Source of the DNA: Pomphorhynchus laevis
Lineage: Eukaryota; Acanthocephala; Palaeacanthocephala; Echinorhynchida; Pomphorhynchidae
Direction of reading: 5' to 3'
DNA length: 64,000 nucleotides
Assembly: GCA_012934845.2 (NCBI GenBank)
Contig: WNNJ02001668.1
Location: 186,001-250,000, forward strand
Shown here: positions 1-11,604 of the stretch, piece after piece
Layout: every line of letters starts with the position of its first letter
How positions within the stretch are numbered: the first letter of the stretch is position 1
Program-made: the position numbers and the translations under genes
Notes under the pieces: generated by a model
Databases searched by the model: none
The model's input: only the letters and a program-made list of their open reading frames with translations
What the model was told of the DNA's origin: nothing

Positions 1-3000
1 TTTATGGAAATATTGTCAGAGCCATCAACATCTCAAAATGATTACTATCAAATATTTAACGTTTTCGATAAAAATGGTGACGGATACATATGCGCAGACG
101 AATTAAATGAAATAATGAAAAGCCTCGGAGAAAACCTTACTCAAGAAGACATTGAAGATATGATTAACGAAGCTGATTACGATGGGGACAAAAAGGTTAA
201 CTTTAAAGGTAAATAAGATTTACCTTTAAGCTTCAACTGCTTAAAGTGGATTTAAACTTTATGATTAGAAACATAAATTTTTCTTAATATCAAAAACAAT
301 TAAACAATTTATAAAATTTATGAAATTTAATTAATTAATATTTATAATTATTAATTATTAATTATTACAATTAATTCTTAAATTTGTTGCCATATCTGAG
401 TAAGTGAAATTAAATAACAGCTTGGGTAGAGTAGCTTGGGTTTACTACTAACAAGATTTATTGATTAAAACATTAAAGTTTCATTTTGTAAATCAATAAA
501 AATCGGAGCTGTCATCTTATGCTCCAAAGAAAATAAAAGGCCAAATACAATATCCTCGACAAGTGCCAGTACGAATTTACTCGCATCGCAGTCGAAGCCC
601 TTGGCGGCTTCAGTTCATCCACAATGAAGTTCATGAAACATCAAAATGATTTATCTGAATATTCTTGGTTTAAAAAATATAAATACTTACAACTCAGTTA
701 ACTGATCTGATTTACTATAAGCTCAACCAAACCTAAGCTTTTAAAATTATTCGTAATACGACGAATATAACGAATTAGACATTTCAACGAGAAAGTGATA
801 TAAGTGATTACAATATTCGTGATTACAATAAAAAATAACAAATAGAACAAACAGAATTTACAATTAACATTGGGGATACTTGTTCCAACATACGACTCGT
901 TGCTGTTTATGTAATTCTCGACCAAAAGCCCATTCAAGTTTAGACAAACATACAAAACTATTTACATCTGATGATATTTCGAAGTTTAAAATAGAGATCC
1001 AAGCTCTACATACTCAATTCCAGTCTGCTTCATGAAGAGTGTCATTATCATCCGACGTTTGTATCGCAACCCGACAATAATTCGTCAACTTTGCTAAATT
1101 AGCTGTCCAATTAACTGTCAATTAATCTGATCACTATATTTTGCATCCAACTCATCATCTAAGGATAGAGGAGGTACATTAAATCTCCTCAACAATAAAA
1201 TAAGACTCTATAAGGGCGCGAAATGGACTTCGCACCAAGTCCTTTGATACTCCACAAAGGACTTCCGATAGAGAATGATGAGAAATAAGTTTATACTTTA
1301 CTGCGATAATCGAGTATCAACTCTAATGGAACACATAATGAAACATTCACCAGTTTATCAGCTACGTAAGAAGATATCCCGCCATTTATACGACTTGACC
1401 TCTCTTCACCTTTCAATCCAAAAAGAAATCCAAGCCGCCCGCAAGTTAAGAACAAATCCGGTACGTAATCCGTATACGTGCAACCTGATCTATCGAAAGA
1501 AGATTGCTCTCGTGAATACAATTTCGCAACTCAGCAGTACAACTCAATCAAACAACCCAACTAAATGTTTTGCCATTCGGAATGGTGACATTGTGCCAAT
1601 TATAATGCTTACGTCAATTTCGTCAAATGAATAACTAGCACATATTCATACTGATACTCACCTTCCGTTAATCGCAACTCTAGATCAGCTGCTCAATAAT
1701 AGCACATGCAATAATAATCCCTTTAATATTCAATCACCTGCATTAACGAGCACGCCCGTAATTCCTCCTAATCCATTGTGTAATGAACTTCAAGATACCC
1801 AATCTATTAACCAAATCATCAACTACAATGTCGGTCTAAGATACATAATTTCTAACGGGTTCTCTGCATTCTTGGCTATCTTTAATACCATCATTCTAAC
1901 CGAAATGCTATAGACTAATTTGAGCTAATCCTAACTCTTTCGACGCAATAATTTTCATTGTGTCGAAATAGCTGTTAGCCTCACTAGCGGGATCGTTCTA
2001 AAGAAGGATTGTTAGTAAGATTAAATTTTAACTTTCCAGTTTAAGGTATGATGTTAAAGGCATATTTTATATTGCGATTCAAACTCCCGCTTGCATACTT
2101 GTGGTTGCTACTTCTCTCCGACCATGACGTCCACGCAGATTATAGATAAACTTTCTACCCTTCTCTGTACGTTAAATCTTGACTGGCCAATGATATTATC
2201 AGGTAACTTTAACTAATGGGTCTAAATTTTAGACCCATTAGTCTAAAACTAGAAATTTCTGTTGCATTTCGGTCTCTTTATTCAATCATCACCGGCAGAT
2301 GTCACATATTGCAGTCATAATGGATCTAGCAACATCGATATATAAATATAAATCAAATTATCACCTCTATTCGCCTTTTAGTCATCAACGACATCTACAC
2401 AAGTTACAATTCTTTGTGTGGCGCTAACATCAGCTTGTACATCCCGTTCGAACCATGAAGAGTTGCTGATCAAATCCCCAATTCGTCACCATCAATAACG
2501 AAAGCAATATCAATTTTAAGAGAACTATATCCTAATTATATCTCACATTAATTGCACATAAGTTCGATACGACTTTATTGTATGATGATAAAGCTAATGG
2601 ACCAACAATCACACAAACAGGATGATATCTGCTTATTAAGATAAGCTGAGTTGTCCCCTCGGAAGTTGAGCTAGTTTCGTAAATGTATGCTTTTGTTCAA
2701 ACATCTTTATCTACATATGAAAGTCTTACTTTCAATAACTATACACCTTGATGTAGTATGCCCCTCTTTACCCTCATTCTATAATTTCGCATTCATCCGT
2801 CCCAGTTATGCTTTGAATCCATTGTCATCTAGACTGCATAACCTACGGTTTACCACTTTAAAACTTTATATTGTTGTATCTAAACTGCGTAACCACAAGG
2901 CAACTGTTACTGATGGCATAGTGAATGAGCACCTCAACAATACGATTTACTTGGCATGTATTGGAAGAGTTGTTCAACAAGTGTTTTTCGAAAACACAGC

Positions 3001-3614
3001 TTCTGTATCCTGGCACCAATCATTCCTTTAAGTGATTAGCGATATTTGATTAAAAGGGATCGGGTAAAACATATGACCCAAACTCGTATCATGACATCGC
3101 TATCTTGGATCATGATTATATATTCTTTGCATACCTTTTAACTCGCCGCCTCCGCGCTTATTCTTACTGAACAAGATGAATTTTGACAGCTTCGGTTCAC
3201 TAACACATCATGATTCAAAGTTTGTGATTCATCGTCGTTTTTGTCGACTTCACAAAAGCTTTTAACAATGCCAATCACTCTCTTCTCATCGAAAAACTTT
3301 AAACATTATGTCTCAGACGTTCTTTGATTTTGCGATTATCGATACACGGTTACTACGATAAGATCAGTGAAAATTTCAGTAATTTTAGTAATTATAATTA
3401 GTAATTTTATAATTTTATAAGCACTTTAGTAATTTTATAATCACTTAATTTTAATAACAACAGAATTATTGCCAGAAATAAAAATAAACAAATTTAACAA
3501 ATAGTGAGCAGAAAATTTTATATTAAATATTATATTTCATATTATATTTAATATTATATAAATATTATATTTAATATTTTCTATTTAGAATTCCTAAGAA
3601 TAGTGAAATCATGA
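1..3614 (+). CDS. Calmodulin-like EF-hand protein, 3' part (exons <1-208 and 3589-3614)
   Basis: Calcium-sensor protein of the calmodulin family; only the C-terminal lobe is in the window. The first exon starts in the linker before EF-hand 3. EF-hand 3 has the loop DKNGDGYICADE and EF-hand 4 starts DYDGDKKVNF. The exon stops one base into the codon of loop position 12 at a GT donor (209-210, gtaaat). A pyrimidine-rich acceptor ending at 3588 opens a 26-base last exon (3589-3614) that supplies the missing Glu12 and then FLRIVKS and TGA. This is nearly the length and spacing of the calmodulin C-terminus, which supports the join. The ATG at 4 aligns to the calmodulin central linker, so it is an internal Met and the true start lies upstream. 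The 3.4 kb intron carries a decayed retroelement. Loop 4 has Lys at position 7, where calmodulin has Gln. This may be a calmodulin paralogue or a related light chain. The join is inferred and has not been confirmed by transcript. Confidence 0.72.
217..1270. other. Intron sequence, no gene seen
   Basis: AT-rich first part of the calmodulin-like intron. On the plus strand at about 541-660 there is a short coding-like stretch (FTRIAVEALGGFSSS and neighbours). It resembles the RxVxxAVETLG-type tail found after some animal retroelement RTs, but it is too short to classify. From 700 to 1270 I see nothing interpretable. Confidence 0.4.
1275..3370 (+). mobile_element. Decayed non-LTR retrotransposon (endonuclease and RT remnants)
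   Basis: Shattered plus-strand element inside the calmodulin-like intron. In order, a 119-codon open stretch (1275-1634) of unknown function comes first. Next is an endonuclease remnant near 2170-2212 reading DWPMILSGNFN, which matches the GDFN motif of apurinic-type endonucleases. An RT N-terminal piece near 2870-2935 reads SKLRNHKATVTDGIVNEHL, and an RT motif A piece near 3235-3300 reads VFVDFTKAFNNANHSLLIEKL minus its end. The pieces are in different frames and separated by stops, so no protein is made. The order endonuclease then RT is that of APE-type non-LTR elements. No YADD motif or 3' tail was found, so it is probably 3' truncated at the AT-rich stretch near 3370. Confidence 0.65.
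2213..2241. repeat. Perfect 29-base palindrome
   Basis: Two 14-base arms (2213-2226 and 2228-2241) around a single base. It lies directly after the GNFN motif of the decayed element. It could be a small hairpin insertion or a templated repair scar; no function is implied. Confidence 0.8.
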
Positions 3615-4822
3615 CTTTTTCAGCCAAATGATGGAGGATACATGGAAAGAAACGGACTTATTAACAAAAACAATTATATTGTTATAATTTAAGTGTTTCT
3701 AATATACGAAACAATTACTGACGCAAAATATATAACATCTACGTTTAAAAGAGTGTGAATTAAATTATTTTAAAACTACAATTCCTCGACAGAATGAGCA
3801 AAAATGTTTGTTTTATAATTAAATAATTTAATGTAAATTTAAATTTATTTAAATTTAGACTAAATAATTGACGTAAAAGATTAAATTGATTTTCAACAAG
3901 CGTAATTGAGCATATTTTTAAATTGATTTAAAAGTAATTGATTCCTGGATTGTTAAAAGATAATAAAATAAATTTATCAACAATTTGAGCAAAATTGTAT
4001 ACTAATTATCGGTTATATGATAAAGGTATAACTGGTTATTACGTTATATTAATCATAATATAACATAATTATATTAATTATTTCACGTATAAATATTATT
4101 GATAATCTTCAATTATCAAACTATTCGCAAATATGTGCTTGTAAAATAATTTATAATTAATAAGGTATATTATAATATACTTGATTTAATTTTTAATTTA
4201 AAAATTTAATTAAATTTAATTAAAATTAATTTTTTAATTAAATTTAATTAAAATTAATTTTTTAATTAAATTTAATTTTATATTTAATTTTTAATTTTTT
4301 ATATTAAAAATATAAATTATTATGATATAAGTATATTACAAGTATATTATGATATAATTATTTATATAATTATAAACATAATTAGCATAAATTTTAATTT
4401 ATAAAACTTAAATTTTTAAGAATTTTCTTTATTTCACCGAAAAGACACAATTGGATCAATTAAAATTGAATATTTAACGTTAATATAAATTTTATTAACC
4501 TGACAATACAATATCGGCAGTTCAAAGTATACTAACACAGTGCAATAAGAACACTTGAGATTATCAGTGAAATGTAGGTTCTTTCGATCGGTAAATCGAA
4601 AGTAGATAAAAATATAAAAAATATTTACAATATTAAGAAAATTTAAAAATTGATTGAAAAATGATTGATTAAAACAAAATATTAGTAACTTCAAACGACG
4701 AGTATAAACTAGATATTTTTGAGAAAAAAAATAACATTAAAATGTAAAATTTTTAGCGACAAGTCTACTATATATTTTTTGGAAAAAATAACATTAAAAT
4801 GTACAAATTGTCGCTATTTAGG
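3615..4822. other. Convergent intergenic region, AT-rich, no gene seen
   Basis: Lies between the stops of the calmodulin-like gene (plus) and GPATCH11 (minus), so it must hold both 3' UTRs. Very AT-rich, with a tandem A/T repeat at about 4190-4275 in which an AATTAAATTTAATTAAAATT unit recurs. Several AATAAA hexamers occur on both strands, so poly(A) sites cannot be assigned. An 86-codon open stretch on the minus strand (4434-4694) is hydrophobic, AT-driven and without family features. Confidence 0.5.
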
Positions 4823-7800
4823 TCAACAGTCGTGGTTTTCGATCGTTGTTCCAGGACAATTAGATTCCAAATCACACGCATCTAAATTACAGATAATTAT
4901 CTTCAAAATTATATAAAGTTAGACTACAAAGCTAGCCATCCAGTACAGCTAAAAATTCCTCAGTATATGATACGTTTATTGTAATGAATTTCTGAAACAA
5001 CATTTTCCTAGATGCATTCAAGGCATTCTTACAAGCCAGATTTTAGATTGACATATTGCTATTGTTTCGTTCTCTACTGCCGCGAAATGATACACCGGAC
5101 TCATCAGAAGGATGTGCACCGCTGTAATTTTCCTTTGAACACCATTTGCAACTTCATATTTGAATAAGGTTCTTTCGGTTGGTTGGTCTACGCCTTACCG
5201 ACTAGGCTTACCATCCAGTATAGCTATAAATTCTTCAGTATAAGATCTCCTGAGATCTTTTTATTTATGATCTCATCTCAAATAAATTGTAAGTCAATGA
5301 CCGGTTAAAAACTGTCTTGATTATTTACAATTTAAACTTGAACTAATAGAGACCCCTATAGGATTGAAACGTTGCCAAAAATAATTTTGGTTTTTAGAAA
5401 ATTTCAATACAAGATCATGTACATGACGGAAACAGAAGTGAGTGAAAATCTAGAAAAGGCACTATTGAAAATTCTGATTACAATGACGACATGTTGATTG
5501 ACAATGATAAGCTATGTGATTATCGTCCTCCTATCTCATAATTTGGTAATATAATAAATATATAATTTTATATATTATAGTATTACAATATTGTATTATA
5601 TAATATAACTTTATATTACATAATATAACTATATATTTAGCAAAGTGCTAAAACGGTAAAATATCCGAAGTTATAGCCTTTTAATCTTTGTATTTTATAA
5701 ATAGCCTTACCGTTGTATCGATTACCACACCAAATACAATAATTGTATTGTTTCCTTAGGTACCCGACTATATTGTCCAGAATTAGTTCCTTGTCCTAAA
5801 ATGAAGTCGTCAAGTAGCATTTTTAATAGATTATGTTTAATACCTCAACGGCATCTTCGTCATCATCCTTAATATCAACACTGTCCAGACAATTATCATC
5901 TTCATTTACTTCCCAGAACTGCTTGTCAACAGGATACTTAAAACCCTAAGAAACAAATTGCGTCGTCGTGTATAATGACATCAACTTCAATATAAAAAAT
6001 TAAATTCAATGCAGTAGTCATAAATCACACTTGAATTTAATGATTTTTTCAAATGCAGTTGGCTTTGTAATCTAGTAAATTGACTTTTATCTGCAAAAAA
6101 AATATGAATGTAATTAACTATTTACAAATGGCCATATAAAGACTCAATTAAGAGTAGGACCTCAATTAATTTTACAATTGAATAATTCAACTCAAGAAAA
6201 TTTTATTAACTAATTGTTGATAATTTTGAAAATATCCATTAGTTAAATATCAAAAAACTTATTAGATAATGAAATTACATATTATTAATATTAATTAATA
6301 TTTAAATATTAGTATTAATGTTTCACATAAATTACATTAAAATATTTAACTATAATTATACCTCGGCACAATCAAGTTGCTCACAAACGAGTCTTGCTTT
6401 TGATAGATCTTTACATACTCGATTGTAATTAAATTTATGGCGACGACGCTTTATATAGGCATCCCTCATTTGATCCTCCGATATTGGGTTAGCAGACTTT
6501 ATTAAAGATCGTATTGTATCGGCTTTCCTTTTGCGTGCAGATTCTACACCAAGACCAAGACGATTGTCTTTAACTTTAACGTCGATAGGCTCAATTATCC
6601 CCGCCTAAAACCAACCCAATTAATGTTGTTAGTTATAAATAAATAATTAGTTATAAATTATAATTTATAAATAAATTATAATTAGTTATATATTAGATAT
6701 AAATGCATAATACGATTTAAATAAGACTACAGAATTTGTATAATCTTAATAATTTTAAATATTATTAAATTTTCAAATGTAATTTAATTTTATATATAAA
6801 AATTCGGTTTTAAGATATAAATATAGGTTTCTTTCAGCTTAATAGTGACAAAATTATAAATAAAATTTAGGATGTATTGAAAGTAATTTTATTGATAAAT
6901 CAAAAATACTATCGATAAATTTAAAATATCATTGATAAATCAAAAATATTATGGACGCTGGGCTTGCTAAAAATCAAACTAAAAGCTGGACAGAAAAAAG
7001 AATAAAAAAACGCTGATCGAAATAAAAATTAAACAATAAGATTAAACCGAACAAATACATTGAATAAACCAATAAAATAACAAACCAGTAAAGGAACAAA
7101 CCAATAAAATATCGATATTTTTAATCAGCAAACGATATTATCACTAGAGTTACATAGTTTTAATTTAAATAAGTCGATTAGACGATGTTACAATAATAAA
7201 AAGTAAAAACGTTATACTTGTTTGAATTCTGTTTAAAGTTGAATTTATAAAACGTTATTTCTGCTAAAGTAATTTTATTCGTGCATCCTTTAAATTAAGA
7301 TGAAATAAATAATAGTAAATTAAAATGCACAATATATTCAATCAAATATAACTCTACGAATAAATTTCGCTTTGACATATTTAACATAATCGATGTAGAT
7401 CATTTGATGTAAATCATTTGGTCTTCCTTATTTTGATAGTTAGTCAAAAACTAAGAAATAGTGTTTAAATTAATAAATTATGATAATTTGAAATATTATA
7501 AAATTCATCTAATGAATACTTTTTTATTGTAAATTTTTATAATTATTACTAGAAACGCAAATGCATAGAAAACAAAGTCACCATAATAGACTTTATAATG
7601 ACATTTAAACATTTGCTACAATTCCGTAAAACAGGAGGCATAATTACATGCGAAGCGTCTATATACAATTGACTTAAATAATTAGAACGACAAATGAGAA
7701 GAACAAAAATTTAATTTATAAATTAAATCTAACAAAAATAATCAAAATTTAAAATTTTGATTATTTTTGTTAGAAACGGTAAAACTTTTGTTACTTGGAA

Positions 7801-9187
7801 TGATACTTTAAATTGCTGTTTATGAAGAGGATCTTTAAATGTTTTTTACTTTGAATAGTTTTTCTTTTATGAAGAGGATCTTTAAATGGTTTTGAGCGGA
7901 TGATCGAGTCAGGTTATTCCAAAGAGGAGAGGCAATAAAAATGGAATGTTGATGAAGATACGTGGATTTATATAGTCGATTTTAGGGAACAATAAACTGG
8001 AGATAAGAGAGTGACTGGAGTTAAAAGGAGATTGCTAGATCGGGTTTTGACGCAAGAGAAAGACAGTTATTGAAGTGAACTCCCAAGAAAGTTAGATGAT
8101 CAACAATAGGCAGAACGGTTGAATTAAGAAATATTGAGACAGGAGAGACATATATGAAAGAAAAGATAACCAAATAAGATGTTAGACTTTGAATGATTAA
8201 GATACAAACGAATCAAAGAAAGAGTTTGGAGATGAAGAGAAGACAATTCGTAGAAGTAATACTATTAGATCTGTCAAATATATATAGCGTATATTGCTGC
8301 TGGTTTAAGTTCGATAACGTTGCTCTGGGCTGATAATATTCCTCCGTCCATGAAAAAGTTTAAAGATAAAAAGTTTAGGGATAACCAAATAAGATGTTAG
8401 ACTTTGAATGATTAAGATACAAACGAATCAAAGAAAGAGTTTGGAGATGAAGAGAAGACAATTCGTAGAAGTAATACTATTAGATCTGTCAAATATATAT
8501 CTAGCATATATTGCTGCTGGTTTAAGTTCGATAACGTTGCTCTGGGCTGATAATGTTCCTCCGTCCATGAAAAAGTTTAAAGATAAAAAGTTTAGGGATA
8601 ACGAAATAAGATGTTAGACTTTGAATGGTTAAGATACAAACGAATCAAAGAAAGAGTTTGGAGATGAAGATAAGACAATTCGTAGAAGTAATACTATTAG
8701 ATCTGTCAAATATATATCTAGCATATATTGCTGCTGGTTTAAGTTCGATCACGTTGTTCTTGGCTGATAATGTTCCTCCGTCCATGAAAAAGTTTTAAAT
8801 CAAATACTTAAGTTTAATCATATTCTAACTAATTCAATTGAATAATAATTTTGTAATAATATAAGTAAACCTAACTTTAGTTTTGCCTAATCCACTTCCT
8901 TTCGTGTAGCCCATATTCAATAGCATTTTGTATCCTTTATTAGATTCGTCGATCTTTTTACTAAGGCCAGCCTTACGCATTTCGTGCTCTGAGGCATTTA
9001 ATGACTGATTAAGTCTTTGTCGTTTAAATTTGCATCGTTCTCTAATGGCAGATGGAGTTTTAACAATACCAGGACTTTCATTAGACCTATTGAAATAGTT
9101 GAATAAATAATTTTAAATGGGCAACTGTTTTTGAAATCACATTGATTGAAGAAACTTGTCGGACATATAATCTTCAGAATCAGACAT
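4823..9187 (-). CDS. GPATCH11: G-patch domain-containing protein 11, complete, six exons
   Basis: Putative RNA-processing protein of the GPATCH11/CCDC75 family. Exons in coding order: 9187-9141, 9086-8876, 6604-6362, 5945-5844, 5795-5711, 4881-4823. All five introns have GT donors and AG acceptors and every phase is consistent, giving 248 residues; the human protein is somewhat longer. The start MSDSEDYMSDKF matches the family N-terminus. The G-patch follows (GYKMLLNMGYTKGSGLGKTK, then AGIIEPIDV), split between exons 2 and 3. A basic helical region comes next, ending CEQLD, then an acidic stretch, then the C-terminal zinc-binding DUF4187 module with YCIWC in exon 5 and NCPG and NHD in exon 6. 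Introns 1 and 4 are 54 and 48 bases. Intron 2 (2.3 kb) carries an L2-like fragment with tandem repeats. No key residue is missing, so the gene looks functional. Confidence 0.93.
4931..5244. repeat. Pair of ~40-base direct repeats in GPATCH11 intron 5
   Basis: The stretches 4931-4970 and 5205-5244 are about 80 percent identical (both contain CCATCCAGTA, then AGCTA, then TTC.TCAGTATA). They are separated by about 230 bases. They could be ends of a small unrecognised insertion. No open frame or known element lies between them. Confidence 0.5.
7728..7774. repeat. Perfect 47-base palindrome in GPATCH11 intron 2
   Basis: Two perfect 23-base arms (7728-7750 and 7752-7774) separated by one base; AT-rich. 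It lies about 100 bases from a decayed L2-like fragment. It would form a cruciform or, if transcribed, a hairpin. Confidence 0.85.
7880..8800 (-). mobile_element. L2-like fragment (subfamily 2) with tandemly triplicated RT segment
   Basis: On the minus strand, 8164-8795 encodes pieces matching the RT just after the YADD motif of the L2-like family (LNHSKSNILFGYP, equivalent to LNPEKSKIMWILP in the copy at 11885). The following part, 8150-7880, encodes VLPIVDHLTFLGVHF and a late piece HSIFIASPLWNNL. The RT segment is present three times in tandem. Downstream, the domain between HLTFLG and the C-terminus is deleted. The fragment lies in intron 2 of GPATCH11 in the same orientation as the gene. 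It is not coding. Confidence 0.7.
8164..8795. repeat. Three tandem copies of a ~216-base unit
   Basis: The units start near 8166, 8381 and 8598 (periods 215 and 217). They differ by a handful of substitutions and a small CTAG indel. The repeated sequence is part of an L2-like RT gene read on the minus strand, so a transposon fragment was amplified in place. Confidence 0.9.
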
Positions 9188-9879
9188 GGCCAAGCGTAGA
9201 TTCAGCGGGTTGAATTAGTTTATAACAAAATTCTAAAATGTAAAATAAATTAAGTTGATCAAATTAAGTGATCATATAAAATTTTAGTCAATTTAATAAT
9301 ATCTATGACAGAATTTAAGAGGAAACAAAGGAATTATATCGAATTATACATTTAAATTAACGAAGAATGTAACAACTTAGCCATTGTAGATGTTCAATTT
9401 TAGTTCTAATGGTTTCAATTGATGCTACTCAATTTAAAATCTGAGTACTGGTATTACTGGTACCAGGCTTTAGATGGGTGCTAAATTCTTCTATTAACAT
9501 TCTTTTGCTCACTAAAATTTAACAATTTAAAGATTTACAAAACTGAATATCAGCTTTAATTTTTGTATCTTAAAATTCTTAGTCAGTGCTTTAATTGAAG
9601 CTAGGTTTACTGTACACAATAAATGAAATCGTCTTGACAACTGAGCATGAATAAAATTAAAGAAAATTAGTTGTTTTTATGTGGGAATTACATTAAATCG
9701 TTTCGTTGGAGTTGCTAGTTTTGAATATGAAAGTTTATTTGTCCCAGTTGGTAAAAGATACTTCAATTTTTGTATCTTATGGTCAGTATTTCAGTACAAA
9801 TTTTACGAATGTTTAGCATAAAAACACAAAAGAAGTCTGAAGACTTCCTTTGCGGATTGTCTACCAACAAACAAATCCG
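9188..9879. promoter_or_regulatory. Region upstream of GPATCH11 (promoter presumed, no motif seen)
   Basis: About 690 bases between the GPATCH11 start codon and the first L2-like sequence. AT-rich, with no open frame of note. Promoter function is inferred from position only; I see no convincing TATA box or initiator. The phrase CTTCAATTTTTGTATCTTA and a near copy occur at 9560 and 9765, the only internal repetition noticed. Confidence 0.35.
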
Positions 9880-10682
9880 TAACCATTAATCCTGTCATTT
9901 TCAATGATCATCAACCCCAGTCGTTTCAAATGTCCTTTCTCCCCCAAAGGGTCCTGCCAACATATAAACGTCCCATCGAATGTAATCTTCGTCCCGTCCC
10001 TCTCGTTTCTCAGTAACCTACATCCATCAAAATCACTTCCAACAACCTCCCCGAAACTTCCACTCATAAGCTTTCCTCCCATAGCATGCCCCCTCTATAT
10101 TATCCATATCCCTTTTGTCTCCCGCTGTCGTACCTACTCCCTTCATATCTTCAACTCCCGGCTCTCCTATCGTGATATCAATCACCAACGTCACCCGTCA
10201 TCCTTTACGAAAACGATTTCCTTCTCACGATCGTTGCGTCATCGTCATTAATATAACTCCTTACACCTCCTTATCTCCACAAGCACGTCAGGACAACGAT
10301 GTTTACGCCTTTAGATCCATCCTCTCGACTCTTGATCCTGCGGATAAACCATCCTTTTTAAATGACATCTTTCCTGTCGCATTCATCCGCCAAAACAAAT
10401 CTTCTCAATATAATCCTTCTCAGCCCCCTCTCCTAAAAATTGTTTTCAGACATCGCTCTCACGCGTCCTCTGTCCTCACCAACGATTTAAACTAATGTCC
10501 TCAGCCACTCGCATTTTGCCCGATCGCACCGCTTCCGAAATCGCTTAACTCTCTTCTGGCCGCATGGAAAAACGCCGTCGCGAGGCAAACGGCGAAACAT
10601 CTCTCTCCATCCGAAACATCGACGGAAATTTTCAAGTTTTCCACACATACCCCAAAATCGATGGCGCTCCATCTCCCCTATA

Positions 10683-11183
10683 GGTGTCTAAGAATGACAC
10701 CCATAGGGTGTCATTCTTAGACACCATTGTCTAAGAATGACATTGTCTAAGAATGACACCCATAGGGTGTCATTCTTAGACACCCCTATGGTGGTGTGTT
10801 AACGGGTATTAAATAAACGTGTAAAACGTTTTTAACTAGGAAGTTATAAGATTTAAATCAAGCGTAGATTGCATCATGGAGGAGAGATTGGAGACCTACG
10901 TTATATATGATTAGATATTTCGATTAGATATTGTAGGTAAAACGGAAATAAGCTGTGTGCTTGGATCTAGTCAAATCGATTTAGGTGCAGGCCGAAGTAC
11001 GAACACTACCAGAATCGGCAGAATCTGACATTGTAGTGGTTTTTGTAGACGATAAAATGTTAACACTACCGATGTCAGAAGGTTGTGACAGGAAAGCTGA
11101 TAATTCTATTAATGCATATCCTAAATGAACGTGATGGGTCGGATGCGCGTTTGTCATTTGTCTATCATTTGTGGTGTTGATAG
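10683..11183. repeat. ~500-base insertion with clustered palindromes in L2-like copy A
   Basis: L2-like homology stops after CTCCCCTAT (10680) and resumes at AGCCCCTATCACC (11184), where other copies run straight through. The insert opens with a perfect hairpin (arms 10683-10702 and 10706-10725, loop ATA). A partial copy of the arm follows, then a second hairpin with arms 10744-10761 and 10765-10782. The rest (10800-11183) has no open frame. It may be a small non-autonomous DNA element or a rearranged hairpin. I could not find matching terminal inverted repeats at both ends. Confidence 0.6.
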
Positions 11184-11604
11184 CTAGCCCCTATCACCAC
11201 CACACACGATATTAGTCTCGGCCTCCTCAACACTAGATATATTCTCAATAAATCCGATATCATCCTCAACCAAGCAATCAATCGATCTCTTAAGGCTCTC
11301 CAAATTCTGGCACTCTGATTCCGACGACATCTTCATTCGCCGTCTGCTCTCTCCCGATTGCTCACTAGTCGAATCAACCCGCCTCCTCAGCTCATCCCCT
11401 TCTAAATTCTCTAATCGTGACAGCATTGTCACAATTGCCCGTCATAACGCGTCTCTTCAAAAAATCACTCCAGTGATTTTTTGATTTTTTTCTTTCAGTC
11501 CTTGATCGTTCTTTCAGCCCGATCCCTCTGGATCTCGCCATTGTATATAGTCCTGGTTCATCTGCTCCTTTATCCTTATTTTTTATCGAACTCGCTGACA
11601 TCAT
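11184..11604 (+). pseudogene. Endonuclease-domain remnant of L2-like copy A
   Basis: Plus-strand sequence matching the start of the endonuclease domain in sister copies (equivalent of LLNTRSIQNKS near 11215-11255), then CLTESW-like and YRPGSS-like segments in shifted frames. Multiple indels mean no protein can be made. Open stretches on the minus strand here are shadows. Confidence 0.55.

Noticed and set aside
858-930. Another acceptor giving EF after the EF-hand 4 loop
   Set aside because: No pyrimidine tract, and the frame runs on 25 residues with no family resemblance.
4434-4694. 86-codon hydrophobic minus-strand frame
   Set aside because: AT-rich composition artefact in an intergenic region; no start context or family.
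5398-5426. Alternative last exon of the calmodulin-like gene (AG then a Glu codon)
   Set aside because: It gives ENFNTRSCT, a poor fit to the calmodulin end, and lies inside GPATCH11 intron 5. The exon at 3589 fits much better.
5440-5545. Plus-strand acidic coding-like tail (SDYNDDMLIDNDKLCDYRP)
   Set aside because: Short, no matching upstream exon, and antisense within a GPATCH11 intron. Not enough to call.
5637-5710. GPATCH11 ending by reading through exon 5 to a TAA at 5637
   Set aside because: The frame beyond the GTAAGG donor loses the family pattern, while splicing to 4881 restores NCPG and NHD in phase.
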